From Halocaridina rubra (Eukaryota; Arthropoda; Malacostraca; Decapoda; Atyidae), in contig JAXCGZ010016986.1 of the NCBI GenBank assembly GCA_037179515.1, positions 1 through 64,000 of the forward strand: 64,000 nt of DNA. Reading direction: 5' to 3'. The notes under the pieces were generated by a model. It was not told the origin of the DNA and ran no database searches. It saw only the letters and a program-made list of their open reading frames with translations. Of the stretch, positions 48,130 to 60,970 are shown one piece after another. The first letter of the stretch is position 1. The number at the start of each line of letters is the position of its first letter. The translations under genes were made by a program, and so were the position numbers.

Positions 48130-48905
48130 TGCATCAGCTCATTGGTATTGTGTGCAAGTCAGGAAGCGGCTTACTCGGGTTCAATTGCCTTGTGGTACCT
48201 TAGGAAGGGCATCCAGCCTTAATCCTCTGGCTGAAACATGTCTGCATCCACCCCCATTCAGATGTGGGCTATAGTTGACCCATAAAACGGTGTTATAAAA
48301 TTAGTTCAATGTACAGAGCCGTGTTTATAACTCCTTGTCCAGTGGTCATCTTCTACTTCATTATTTTTTACTCACTGTTTCCATATCTTTATTCAAAACT
48401 ACTAGTAGATTTTGGCTTTCACAAACCCTTCGCTGAAAGAATTCCAAATGTCAATAATTCTCAAGCTACTCTGCCATTGCGCCAATTTTATTGTCACAAT
48501 TAGTTCCCATTTGAATGGAGTTGGACACAGGTTAGAGAAGGAGGATTAAGGATGAATGCCTTCATGATGATCAACGGTTAGTTCAAACCCTCATTAATCA
48601 CTTCCCGACTCATAATCTCTAGCCACTGAGCGGACGTTTCTTATGCTACAAACTACTTCCATAAGTTCTGCAAAATAATCTTATGAAACTTCAAACTTTA
48701 CCTGTTCTGGTGCCTGAGATCTTATTGCTATAAATTTCTTCAAAAGTTTGCCTTATTTAATGGCATATACATTGTGGGGGCCACAGCTGTAGGTTCAATC
48801 TCACCGCTGTGCATTAGAAAGAGCATCCAGCCTTAATCCCCAAGCTTGAGCATGTCTGTCAACTGCTATTTGCATGTGGAAAAATTATGACATAAAATAG
48901 TGTAA
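48130..48905. mobile_element. Three SINE family A copies
   Basis: 48130-48300 (plus, GGAAGGGCATCCAGCCTTAA), 48505-48640 (minus) and 48775-48905 (plus, GAGCATCCAGCCTTAATCCC), in the cyclin L-DEPDC5 gap. Confidence 0.6.
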
Positions 48906-49745
48906 AATTTGCATATACAGTTCATTTTACCTGCTACATTGGCAGGGGCTGCAATATGACGAGTAGCAAGGTTGTTTCTTCTACAACCATGACAAAGCAA
49001 AACTTTTACTTATTCCTGTTTAGTAGCCAAGCTATAATGATGATTTTGATTAAGGCATATTAGTCCTTTGACTTTTTCCAGCTGGGTTTGTTGCTTAGTT
49101 TGTGATAATAATTATAAAAATAACATTATTAATAATAAGACATGACAGTAAAAACTCAAAAGAATTATTACCAAATTTAAAAATATTTTGAGAAATATTT
49201 TTGCCCCTTATCAATATCTCAGCTCTCACCCCACCTACTGAGCTGACAAACACCACCATATGAGTGATGCTATTATTATTATTATTATCATTACTATCAT
49301 AAGCCAATGGTTCAACCAGAGAGAAGTTGCATATAATTTTATCGTATTAGTCTGTTTCAGGAGTTTAATTTAAAATCTCTTGAGGGTATTATAGAGGCTA
49401 TACCTACGAGGATACCAGGAAGGAATATACAATAATCGAGTTGTTATCTCCACACGCATCAAAGACAAATTTTAAAAGTGGTTTTTGAACTAAAATCATA
49501 CACAATATGAAAAAATATATTCATTGTCTTTCATACATATAAAATTCTTCCTTAAAGTATTTATAAAACATACCGTAAATGGTGCGTTCCTCTCTATCAA
49601 CATCAAATCACAGATATTTAATGTCCAGACAGTCTACCCAAAAACTTTAGATAGACTTAGATAATTCGAGAAAACAGATACAGCAAAGTACTAAATAAGA
49701 AATTCACTTTAGGACACTCCATTTTTCAAAGATAATATAGACGTA

Positions 49746-52068
49746 CAGTGGGAACCCCAACACACGAATTTAATGCATTCCCAAACTGTTCGTGGGAGGG
49801 TTTGCTTGTGGGTTGGATTTATTTTTCCCACTGAAAAGCATGTAAATTCAATTAATCCATTCCTAGTCACAATAAATGTTCATTTTAAAATTTTTCTAGT
49901 CAGTATAAACATGAAATATAATACAGGTTATATGCATTTCATCTGTAAAAGAAAAATTACATTACTAATAGAAAGGAATTCTACTCTACTAAAATAAAAT
50001 ATGGTATAGTACTGTGCTTACCTTTGAGGATGATTGTTGCTGGCATACGTTGATGGTGGCGGAGGAGGGTCTGAAGTTTTGGAAGGAAAGTCCCCGACCA
50101 TAAAAACGCTGAGGAACTCTCCCGATACAGGCTGTATTTCTGGTGTTTTCTCTCTCTTTTCTCCTTTGGTAGCTGCTTCCCTGCACACTGGCACAAGGAA
50201 ACGATCCAGAGAAATTTGTCTCTTTCTTATTTGGTTAATTTTTCTAAAAATATTCATTGCAGTGTCATTTACCATGTTCACTGCTCTATTGCCCACAGTT
50301 TTATTTGGGTGATGATTCACAATAAAAGCCTGCATATCCTTCCACTTACTAAAAATTTCTTTAAATTCTTCACTGGACACCTTTACTCTCTTTTCCCCCT
50401 CCTTCGCTGACTGCTCCTCTTGAAGAATCTTCCTGTTCATGATGCAACTCAACTAATTCATCTGTGGTAAGTTCTTTGTGGTCCTCCACCAGCTCCTCCA
50501 CATCCTCCTCACTGACCTCTCCAAGCCCAAACTTTTGCCCATGGCCACAATTTCACTCACAATTTTGATAGCTAATTTCTGCTTGAAGCCCTCAAAATCT
50601 CTATCAGTCACACAACCTAGCCGAAGTTTCTTCCAGGCGGAGTTCAACGTGCAATATGAGACCTTCCAAGCTTTGTCAATGAGGCCAATGCATTGGAGGA
50701 TATTAAAGTGGTCTTTCCAGAAATCACGAAGGTCAAATCAATGTCAACGGTGACCTGGAAACCCCTGGCAAAAAGACCCTTCGTACACAACTTTTTAAAA
50801 TCAGTAATTACCTGCTGGTCCATGGGCTAGAGGAGTGTAGTGATGTTGGGAGGCAGAAATTTGACTTTAATAAAGCTGTACTGTATAACAAGATATTCTT
50901 CCACACCTGGAGGATGGACATGAGGATTACCCATTATGAGGAGACACTTAAGGGGCAAATAATTTTCCTCAAGACTTTTCTTCACTGCTGGCGCAAACAC
51001 TTCCATCAACCACTCGAGGAATAAAATCCGCGTGACCCAAGCCTTTGGATTTGACCTCCACATTACCGGAAGGCTAGCCTTCAACATGCTATTGTGCTTA
51101 AAGACAAGCGAATTTTCTGAGTGGTAAACTAAAAAGAGGCTTGATCTTGCAGTCCCCACCAACATTAGCGCACAATAGAAGTGTAAGCCTGTTTTTCATT
51201 GGTTTGTGGCCAGGCAGTGACTTCTCCTCTTGGGTTATATAGGTTCTTTTAGGCATTTTCTTCAAAAAAAGTGCAGTCTCATAACATTTAAAAATTTGTT
51301 GCAAGATATAACCTTCACTCTCAATAAATTTAGCAAATTCATTCACATAAGAATCCACTGCCTTTTGGTCGGAACTAGCCGCCTCTCCATGTCTAATGAT
51401 GTTATGAATCCCAGTTCGTCGACAAAAGTGTTCAAACCAGCTTCTGCTGGCTTGAAATTCGTCAGCCTTAGAGCCACTAGAACTCAGTGTTCGCTACTAA
51501 ATTTTGGTGGATTTTCAAAGCCATAGCACATATTATGGCCTCGTTAATACTATCTCCAACCAGCTGTTTTTCATTTATCCACAGCAACAATAATTTTTCT
51601 ATCTCTTCTATCAACTGCGAGTTAATATATTTACTCCCTTACCCACGTCAGCCACCTTATAGATTTCTTTATACCTTAAAATAGTACAGATAGTAGATTT
51701 CGCCATATTATACTGCGTGGCAAGATCAGACACACAAACACCATTTTCAGGCTTAGAAATAATTTCTTCATTCATTTCCACAGTTATGCATCTAGAGTGT
51801 TTGACCCCACTGTCACCAACGCTTCTGACTATTTTAGGAGCCATAATATGGGCTATCTGAAAGGCATAACAATGGAAAATAAAGTAAGAACTACGAACAG
51901 ATCACAAACGAACTACACAGCACGGGCGCCAATGCAGAACCGAGAGCTGGATAGCAGGGAACGTGGTCGCCTGGCTGACACGTGTGTTCTTGGGTTGGTT
52001 TTTGTTCGTGATTTGGGGTGAAAATTTTGTTTGTGGATTGGCTTGTTCGGGGGTTAGGGTCACCACTG
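49746..52068 (-). mobile_element. Tigger/pogo DNA transposon, end-to-end 2.3-kb copy
   Basis: Both termini are present (CAGTGGGAACCCCAAC at 49746 and its inverted partner ending CACCACTG at 52068), each flanked by TA. The minus-strand transposase starts at 51844. It shows the helix-turn-helix domain, then KCYETALFL (first catalytic Asp lost), a GN where DN is expected at the second Asp, and a C-terminal part ISLDRFLV near 50200. Frameshifts and stops break it, so it is not autonomous. Lies between cyclin L and DEPDC5. Confidence 0.9.
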
Positions 52069-52212
52069 TATTTTGCTTGTATAAAACTTCCTGAATCAAA
52101 TCTCACAAATTTATCAATTAATTACAATTCTTTTAATGATTTGTGCAAATGTGCAAATTGTAGGCTGTACTCTCAATGACAGCAATGTGTAATTTGTACA
52201 AAGTACTATTCA

Positions 52213-52300
52213 TAAAGTCATACATACATATACAATGGCTGCAATCTCCCTTGTAAGGGGGTGGCCGAATAAATGTGCACATTCACCAAGACATATGGTT
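52213..52300 (-). mobile_element. Repeat family D fragment
   Basis: CAATGGCTGCAATCTCCCTT and GGGGGTGGCCGAATAAATG, beside the complete Tigger. Confidence 0.55.
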
Positions 52301-52914
52301 CTTAACTAATGGCATTTCAACTTACAATGACTCAAACTTACACTGGCCTTTGTACAAGTTTCTGTAACAGATAGTCATAAAAATGAATCACATAACATTA
52401 AAATTTTAATTGAACTACAATAAAGTATACTGGATGAATATATGCCTCAGTAATAAAATATTTTCAGCTCTTGACTATTCTGGTTTACATATTGTTCATT
52501 GCAACGTATCGTCCATTGAATCTTGAGGACAACCTGTGCTACTGCAATGGATATTATTTACACTTTAGGTCAGGATATACTACACATACTTTTAGTACTT
52601 TGCAACACATCATGACACATCACCAAAAAGGCCATAGTCATCACTTTTTTATAAACATTTTTGAGCTATACACAAGGTTGTAGTTAAATAATGTACAGTA
52701 TGATTATAATAATATAATCATAAAATATGAATAATAATTATATTATTGTAATATGAGCAATGAACTATCACTGGCAGGTGATCATTATATCATAAATAAT
52801 TTAACAATTACAAATACTTTAATGATTACATCATAAATATGAGTAGCAGTATCAAAGTCATATTTTCTTATTCGGCTAAGTATGAATACAACTGGAATGC
52901 CCATACAAAAACAG

Positions 52915-53065
52915 ACAAAGCAGTAGAGCAGTGGTTAGAGCACTTGAGTCGAGAAGTGACAAACCTCTAGTTCAGCCTACCATAGGAAGTTAGGAATGGT
53001 ATACAGCCTTACATTCTAAAGTTCCAACCTGTCTTCGCCCCCCACTCCAATGGTGATAAATAGCA
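52915..53065 (+). mobile_element. SINE family A copy
   Basis: Head CAGTGGTTAGAGCACTTGAG, body ATACAGCCTTACATTC. One of the better preserved heads. Confidence 0.6.
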
Positions 53066-53164
53066 GCAAAACAAAATAGTGAATTACTGGTGCTGGGGGA
53101 GAGAGAATTCCGCCCTCATATCTCCTGTTCCATAGTCACTGATAGTGTTAACACCTGACACTGA

Positions 53165-53315
53165 TTCCTCAGGTTGAGGATGCGTGGCCCGCCATGGTCT
53201 TGGGTTAGAAAAGGTAACAGTCACACTTGCCAAAACTAAAAGTCCATTGCAAGAAGGCAAGGTACTAGCCCTTAGTAGAGAAGGGAGTCCATGATGTAAA
53301 AGCGATCACATTCCC
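53165..53315 (+). mobile_element. SINE family B copy
   Basis: Head GATGCGTGGCCCGCCATGGT, ending AAGGGAGTCCATGATGTAAA. It directly follows a family A copy (52915-53065). Confidence 0.6.
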
Positions 53316-53599
53316 CTCTCTTTGCCACAGAACACCTGACAGAAGCGAGGAGTAATGCAGAATTATATAGCTCTGTTGCATCTTTTTTTTTTTTTAGGAC
53401 AATTGTGGCCTCCCAGCTAAGTTTAGTGGCATATGACATCTTGCTGGAAGAGAAAGAAGGCTGTAGGTGGTTGATTTTGCTTGGTGTGCTTTGGTTATGT
53501 TTGGCTTATATATGAACCAAGATGGCCCATTGTCATATATCAATATTATATTTTAATAAGAGGAAATCCAAAATAAAATGCTCATCCTTCAGACATTTA

Positions 53600-54025
53600 A
53601 AAGTCGCCAAAGTAGCTCAGTGGCAGTGTGCTCAGAAGACGACTAAGGCGGTTTTGACTCTATTAAACGAGCATCCAGTCCAAATCCCCCTGCTCCAACC
53701 TCTCTGTGAACAACCCTATTCAGGGGAACTAACTGTGATACATGAATTGGTGCATTTATGGACATTTAAAACAAGGTGTGTGGTGTGACTGAGTATACGC
53801 AGGGGATAGGGTGATATGGAGACGAGGGATTTGTGATTTATTACATACTAGAGTCTGGTTTCGGGGACTGCAATAGCATAGAGGTTAGAATGCTCCACTT
53901 GGGACACAACAGATCAGCAATTAAGCCCACTGCAGGGGATTAGGAAAGGCATCCAGACTTAATAACCCCGCCCAAATCTGTGTCCAACTCTATAATTGGG
54001 ACAGAGTGACACATAAAAAACTAGA
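53600..54025 (+). mobile_element. Two SINE family A copies
   Basis: 53600-53770 (head AAGTAGCTCAGTGGCAGTGT) and 53855-54025 (GGACTGCAATAGCATAGAGG, then GGAAAGGCATCCAGACTTAA). Confidence 0.6.
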
Positions 54026-54429
54026 AAAAATAAAAAATTCTAGTGATGGAAAAAAGTGTTTTATCAAGAGCCTCGAATTATATAAAAATCAAATATTAAT
54101 TCTTATATTCCATGTTGCATCAATAATAATATTTGAGTTAGAATGTAAGGAATAATTAATAATATAAAAAACTTACCTTCTTTCCTACCGATACTAATTT
54201 ATAATATTAAAACAAAAGACTGGCTGTGCAAAGGCAAATATCAATGAGAAAAATAAAATAAATATAAATTTTTTTTTTTTTTAGTAATGTTGGCTGTACA
54301 TTACAAAATATTTATTTTACTTAATACTCAATATGAAAACTGATACACAGAATCTTTTCTATACACCACAATTCACATGTAAATTTTGTTACCGGAAGAA
54401 GTATACCATCTATGGCCATAAGAATAAAC

Positions 54430-54605
54430 GAGCCTCTGGCTAGTACAGTGATAATGCACTGGCTTTGCATTTATGAGGTCAGAAGATCGAGCCTCGTCCT
54501 GGCAAAAGAGTTTAAGCTGTTAACTGGGAGGTTACTGCTGTGGCAGGGCACCACAGTGGGGGGTTAGGGTTTGCCCCAGCTGATGTTTTGAGGAGCATTT
54601 CAGAT
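54430..54605 (+). mobile_element. SINE family C copy, tail lost
   Basis: CTGGCTAGTACAGTGATAAT head and the GGTTTGCCCCAGCTGATG body. Located just past the DEPDC5 stop, possibly within its 3' UTR. Confidence 0.65.
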
Positions 54606-55106
54606 GGATATCGGAACAGAAACCTAGCAATCTTTACCTTTTTATCTTTAAAACAAATTATTATATGGGACATTGTACAGTTAAATAAGCCCCAGAACAA
54701 AATAATCCGATAAATTGTAAGGTTAGGTTACATTAGAGTGATTCCATGTACAGCATATTCCACCGCAAAAAAATCCACCCCAAAAATTCCACCCTTGAAA
54801 ATTCCTTCCCATGCAAATTCCACTCCAGAAAAACTAAATGACTGTTTATGCAAACTTTACAGTCTAACCTAACCTTACCTAATCATTCATGAGGAGGAAT
54901 TTGCATGTGGCAGGATTTTCAAGGGTTAATTTGAATGGAGTGGAATTTTCAAGGGTGGAATTTTTAGGGTAGATTTTTCTGGGGTGGAATTTACAGGTCA
55001 CCAATTAGGTTATGTAATCTCCATGTAAGTATGAATAACCCTATAGCACCCTGGGCATACTCTCCTTTACATGATCTATCATTTGACTAGTACGCACTTT
55101 CTACTG

Positions 55107-55313
55107 TTATGGCTCCGCTATCAACTCATCCACCTGCGATGAGGGAAAGAGCAAAGGTAGGTGGGAGTCCCAAAAGTCTCGCAGACGGTTTTCGGCATTG
55201 CAGCAAAACTGCCGAAAGTCATGAAGCATTTTTTCAGCCAGAGCTTCATCTCCGGATATGTGCGACTTCCATCTCTTGGTCAACATGTGATTGAAGGACC
55301 ATAAAAAGCCAGG
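55107..55313 (-). CDS. DEPDC5: DEPDC5 exon F (C-terminus, stop)
   Basis: 207 bases: PGFLWSFNHMLTKRWKSHIS, then GDEALAEKMLHDFRQFCCNA, ENRLRDFWDSHLP and a short tail ending DELIAEP, with stop TAA at 55107-55109. It matches the human ending (YNTMLTKTWRS, GDEKFADRLLKDF, NRLVTFW). The acceptor is TTTTCAG. A minus-strand AATAAA at 54311-54316 is one possible poly(A) signal (low confidence). Confidence 0.93.
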   Translation of the reverse strand, partial: PGFLWSFNHMLTKRWKSHISGDEALAEKMLHDFRQFCCNAENRLRDFWDSHLPLLFPSSQVDELIAEP

Positions 55314-58300
55314 CTGAAAATCACACCATAAGGCATTTTTTTATTAATACTTACAACTACATATAATATTTAGTTGAGAAAATGTATAAATAACTCTGCT
55401 TGGTTTACCTTCTTATTTTCTTTTTATTTTATCATATCTTCTCTGCTGTTAATTGTTACATTAAGGAAAATTATCACCAAACTTACGATTGCATATTCAA
55501 AAAAATGATTATATATTCCTACTCATCCTACTCCATATATTGATACATAAAATTAATATTTAATATTTATACAGTTGTCCCTCATCTTACAAAATTAAAA
55601 TAGTGTGGCTTTGAATATACAAGATTGGAATATATAGAAAAAATACAATATTATAAATCTTTCTCCCAAAAAGTACATTATAACAACTACAGTACTGTTT
55701 CTGCATAAATTTTACTTATATTTGGCAAAGCTTAGTATAAGAGAGTAATCTAGATATATTTCAAAGTATAAAGGAGGATTATAGGCTAAGTAAAGACACA
55801 ATTGACTATAAGTGATTTTCGACTTGCGCAAGAAGTGGTGGAACAAATTAACAGAATAAGATGAGAGACAACTGTATAAGTTGTGCTTCATTTTACGTAC
55901 ATGGAACTGATAGACTAGCAAAGTATTATTGAACTTATACAAACCTGGACATCGCTGAGCTCATGGGAATATAAATCAGCAATCAAACGATGAAAATACT
56001 CCACATGAGGGCTTGCTGCACCATACAAGTAGTCAGCCTACAAGAAGCAAGGAAGCAGAATCATTCAGTTCAATAACCTTTTTCTAGATCAGAAAAGCAT
56101 ATACGTATATTCAAAAATAACAGCGCTGCCTGATACGCTGAAGTGTAGTAAGATAAAAATGGGATTTTGTAAAGATTAGTAACCCCGTGAATCCCATGTA
56201 AAGCTAAATAACAGTGTAAATTATTAGACTTAGTTAGGTTAGCTTAGCACCTTGGGGTTACTCTTCTTTACTAGATCTCCCCAAAAAAAAGAAGCCACAT
56301 ACAAGTATATTAAAAAAAACTTGTACATGCTGTGCATGTAATATCAAACAAGTAACTTCGAAAGCAAGTGGTCATTTGAAACACAAAAACCGCATACAGT
56401 TTATATGTTTTTAAAATGTACATATATGCTTTGCAACTGTAGAAAAGATTATTGAAAAGCAGTGTTACAAATTAAAGTTCAGTAATGCACATACAAAATT
56501 AGAGAAACCAAAACACGAAGATCATTAGAAAGATGAAAGAGGCACACATTGGCATCGCCCTGTTTTGGAGATGTTAGGAATTTGTGTGAAATTTTAAATA
56601 TATACATTCTATACACAGTGTTAGTAAAGATTCCTGTGCACCAGATAGTACTAATGAATGGAGAAAGTTTTCATTATAAAATTTTATATTTCATATTAAT
56701 CAAATCTATTAAAACATAGCACCTCATACAATCTCGCACATTACGGAAAATTGCACAGCAACACATCATACACTCTTTGAGAGCTCTGTGGGACAGTCAA
56801 GGATCGGCAGTAGTCTTCCTCAGGGACTCGGGAATGTTTCGCCAGGTAGGTTAAGGAACAACAACAACTACAACAAAAAAACATACCATCCCTAACAGCT
56901 ATGTGGGAAAGCCTGGGATTGGCAGAGGCCTTCCTTATGGACCTGGGGGCATTCAGCCAGGCAGCTAATGGAATAAAGACTACCAAAACAACAACCACTT
57001 TAATCTTTCAAATATATAAGCTTAGGAAGTACATTTTACCAAATTGGAAAGGTTAAGCTTAAGTTGATTAGGAGATTGAGATTTAAGATGATTATGAGAT
57101 GTATGTTCAAGTTGATAATGAGATGTAGACTTAAGATGATTATTTAAGTTTAAGTTGATTATGAGATATAGGTTGCAGTTGATTATGAGATGTAGGCAAG
57201 TTGATTATGAGATTGTAGGTCGAAGAGAAAAAATGAGACGTAATTTAGATAAAAGCAATAACACGAAGAAAGAGAAAGGATTCATTTTAAGAGCCTGTAC
57301 ATAGGTATAAGGAGAAAACAAGGAGGCAGAAGATACTTGCCCACTTAGTCTGTGAGGTGATTAAGAGATGGAGGTCGAAGAGAAAAATATGAGAAGTATT
57401 TTACATAAAAGCAATACCACTAAGAGTAAGAAAAGGACTTATTTTAATAGCCTGCAAATAGCTATAAGGAGAAAACAAAGAAGCAGAAAATGCCCACCTA
57501 AGTCTATGAGTGACCCAAGCAGGTACATTAGATTCTGGAGATCATGTGTTTTTTGGCTCAGCCACCCCCTTACAAGGGGGACTGCAGCCTTTGTTTACAT
57601 AAGTATGTAAATTTATAGACACTATAAAATAAATACAAATAAATAGACGATGAAGGATGTATTTAAATTTTTCTATATAGCGAATTATGTATTATGCCCA
57701 CTGTTTCAGATGTGTATGAAATTAATTTGTTAGAATATCTATGTTTGACAGTACACAAAAAATGCATATATGATGCCCTTCCCAGCATTCCACGGCAGCT
57801 TTCATTACAGATCTACCAACTTTGAAGTCCAGCACACTGACCACTCAGCCACACTTACTTACATATAAACGCACTGCATGCCTGTGTATCCACTTTCTCA
57901 CCATACCCCAAATGATTACATATCTGTATAATATTAAACCTGAAATCCATAGCCTTTATATATGCAATTACTGCATTTGCATGCACATGAGATACAGACA
58001 TAGACATACTTTATTTCAATATTGATGCTATATGCACCTTATTACATGCCTGCAAAATCACAATGCAATTAAAAGAATTAATGATTAATAAATTCATTGT
58101 CCAATGCAGTTACTGGTGTAAGATAACTGTCATGCAATGGTATAATTTCCTATTATTGCATTACTCCCAGCAATGCAGATGGTTTTACCTACCTGTGTAA
58201 ATGTACTTGGGGTGACAGGCGTAGTGGGAGTTCGTCCTCCTCGAGGCATCATCTCAGACGGGTAAAATGGATGGGTGTGCATGCCCGATGAAGGGGAGTG

Positions 58301-60895
58301 AATCATGACAAACATGTTGCCCGTCACGTGAACGTACTGGTTCTGCTCCACACTGTGGGTTTCCGTTACGTAAGCCACAAAGCCAAACTTCTGGAGGATG
58401 GCTTCCTGTAAGTGATCAATAATAAATTTTGAATACAACAGAGATTATATAATGATCAATTGACCACAAAGGGGAAACAAGAAACAACGGAGTACCTCAG
58501 CAATTACGAGTGTATCTATACAATTGCAAGAAGCTAAGGCCTTCCATGCTTCTCCATTTTTCCATCGTAGTCAAATAATTATACACAGTATATTACTGGT
58601 TTCATGGTATAAATGATACTTTAAATATAAAATACTTAAAAAAGCATTTAATCATATTTGACCAACAGTATGGTTTATAAAAATTTTACATACATACATA
58701 TTACAGTAATTGGTTGCTATCCCACTTATAAAGGGGGTGGCCGAGTAAAGCACACACATTTGCCAAACTAATATACATCAAGCATTCCTCTTAGCTCCTT
58801 GAAGACAAAGGGTTGCCACTTTCCCTTCAACACCTTGGTTGGGTCGCCTACAGGGGGAGTGGGGAAGGCTTTTCTGACAGGAGATGCAAAAAATCCCATT
58901 GGCGACGTCACCTACACACAAGTTTATAAATCATAAAATTAGACTTGACACTGTAGGTGGAGAGTAAAACTTCTGATATATAATCCCTGAGTGTCATAAT
59001 ACCAACTTAAAGGGATAAGGGAAGCAATTTCATGTCACTAAATAGCTAACAGAAAGAGTGAAGATGACTAGGGCATGATGAAGCCCAGCTACTTCCCATA
59101 CATTTTTCAATTGTGGGGTCTATTCCAACTGCAGTGGAATACAATATCATGTTGGTAACCATAAGTAAATGAACCAGGAGTGGCAGCATCTTTGGCGTGG
59201 GTACATCCACTGGAGCTGCAACTCAAGAGGAGGAATAGCAAGAGGTCAACCTGCCGCAACTCACAAACCTGGAGTGGCAGCATTTTCAGCGTAGGACCAC
59301 CCTCTGGAGTAGCAACTAAGAAGAGGAATATCAAGAGGTACCCCTGCCCCACATGAAGCACGAGAAAAAGTACATACATGAAGAGACAAAGAAATTACCT
59401 GGAACAAATGCATCCTCCGACCCCAAGTGCTCGAAGGAAACTGCGCAAAGGGCTGTCCATCAGGAGCGCCGAGACAATCTATGTTGAGAGGGATGAGAAT
59501 GGGCCCTCGCAGAGGATCTGAATTGTAAGAATAAGGCAAAGCAAATGGGTCCGAGGGTACCGGAAACAGGTGAAGCCCACAAGTTTGGGCTTTGCGCTGC
59601 CAAGTCACCATCTGTTTAAATAAAAATGAGAGAAAAAAAAGATTAGTTTTTACCAATCATTTAAGCTCCTTGAGCAGAAGATTAAAATACATTAACTATT
59701 CTGAAAATGGATGTGTTTTGAACATTGTTTTGAAAGCAGAGATATCTGGTGAATTTTAGTTGTTTTTATGAACGTCCAGAGTTTATTTACTTCCCTATGC
59801 AAATTATTCACATGTTTCCTTGGAATGAGTGGAAATTATTCTACTTAATATACCCTGTATGCATAGGGGGCGTGTCAGGTACTTTTTGGGGAAAAACTGT
59901 TTTGGCGTCTTGGTGCCTTTACTAAACATAAAATGGGTTACTTAACACTCAACTAACCTAACCTAACCTAGTAAAAACACCTTAGTACCAAATGGGCTAT
60001 GCCAAAGCAGTTTAACATCAAAAGAGCAGCGACAAAAGAGTGACGCTCAAAGGGTGTCACCAATGTGTCCCATTCCAACAGAAAGCAACTAAGTAAGGTA
60101 TTTCTGGTGATGGTAACAATTCCATCTTCACACTCCATGCATACCATAAGATGCGACTAATAAATTTGAAAAGAGAGTGAACAGCAATTCTTTCATTTCT
60201 ACTTTTTTCCTTCCTCAGATCAGCCGATAAAGGAGATGAAAATGCATAAGTACTTTTTTTTATGTCACTATTAATCCCCATTATAGGGGTGGGTACAGAA
60301 AGACTTGAGCTGTGGAATTAAGGCTGGATGCCTTTTCTAACACCCTGAGGTGGGCTCGATCTCAGGTCTGGCATCTCCTAAGTCGAATGCCCTAGCCACA
60401 TCTTTACAGCAGTTCACTGGGGCAGCCATATGCTATAATAAAGTCCAAGTGCCTAGTTTCTTTTTTAAGGACTGCGACAACTCTGTTTGCTTCAACAGCA
60501 TATGACATTAAGCTAATAAAAAAAATAATCTTCACCAAGCAGCCTTTGATTGCTCAAGTTTTAAAATTATTGGGAAATTAATGCCAGTCCTGTGTTGCAA
60601 TAACGAGATGCATCATTTTATATATTACAGGGTATTTGTGTTCTATCTCCTCTTTTATTTTTCCTCACTATCAAGTTGCTTCTACTGGGTTTGTTGCTTG
60701 GCTTATGTTAATCCTAGTTTTATGTTTCACTATTAGTTCCCATTATAGGAGTGGGCAAAGACAAAGACAGAGTGTGGCAAGGGAATTTAGGTTGGATGCC
60801 CTTCCTATCGTCCCACAGTGGGCTCGATCACAGGTCTGTCAACTCCCGAGTCAAGTATTTTGACATCTTGGCTACCGTGGTCCCATGCTTGGCTT

Positions 60896-60970
<75 letters not shown>

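Noticed and set aside
53522..53788. 88-codon frame as a gene
   Set aside because: Most of it is a SINE family A copy.
57368..57610. 80-codon basic protein
   Set aside because: It spans a direct duplication and a family D repeat.
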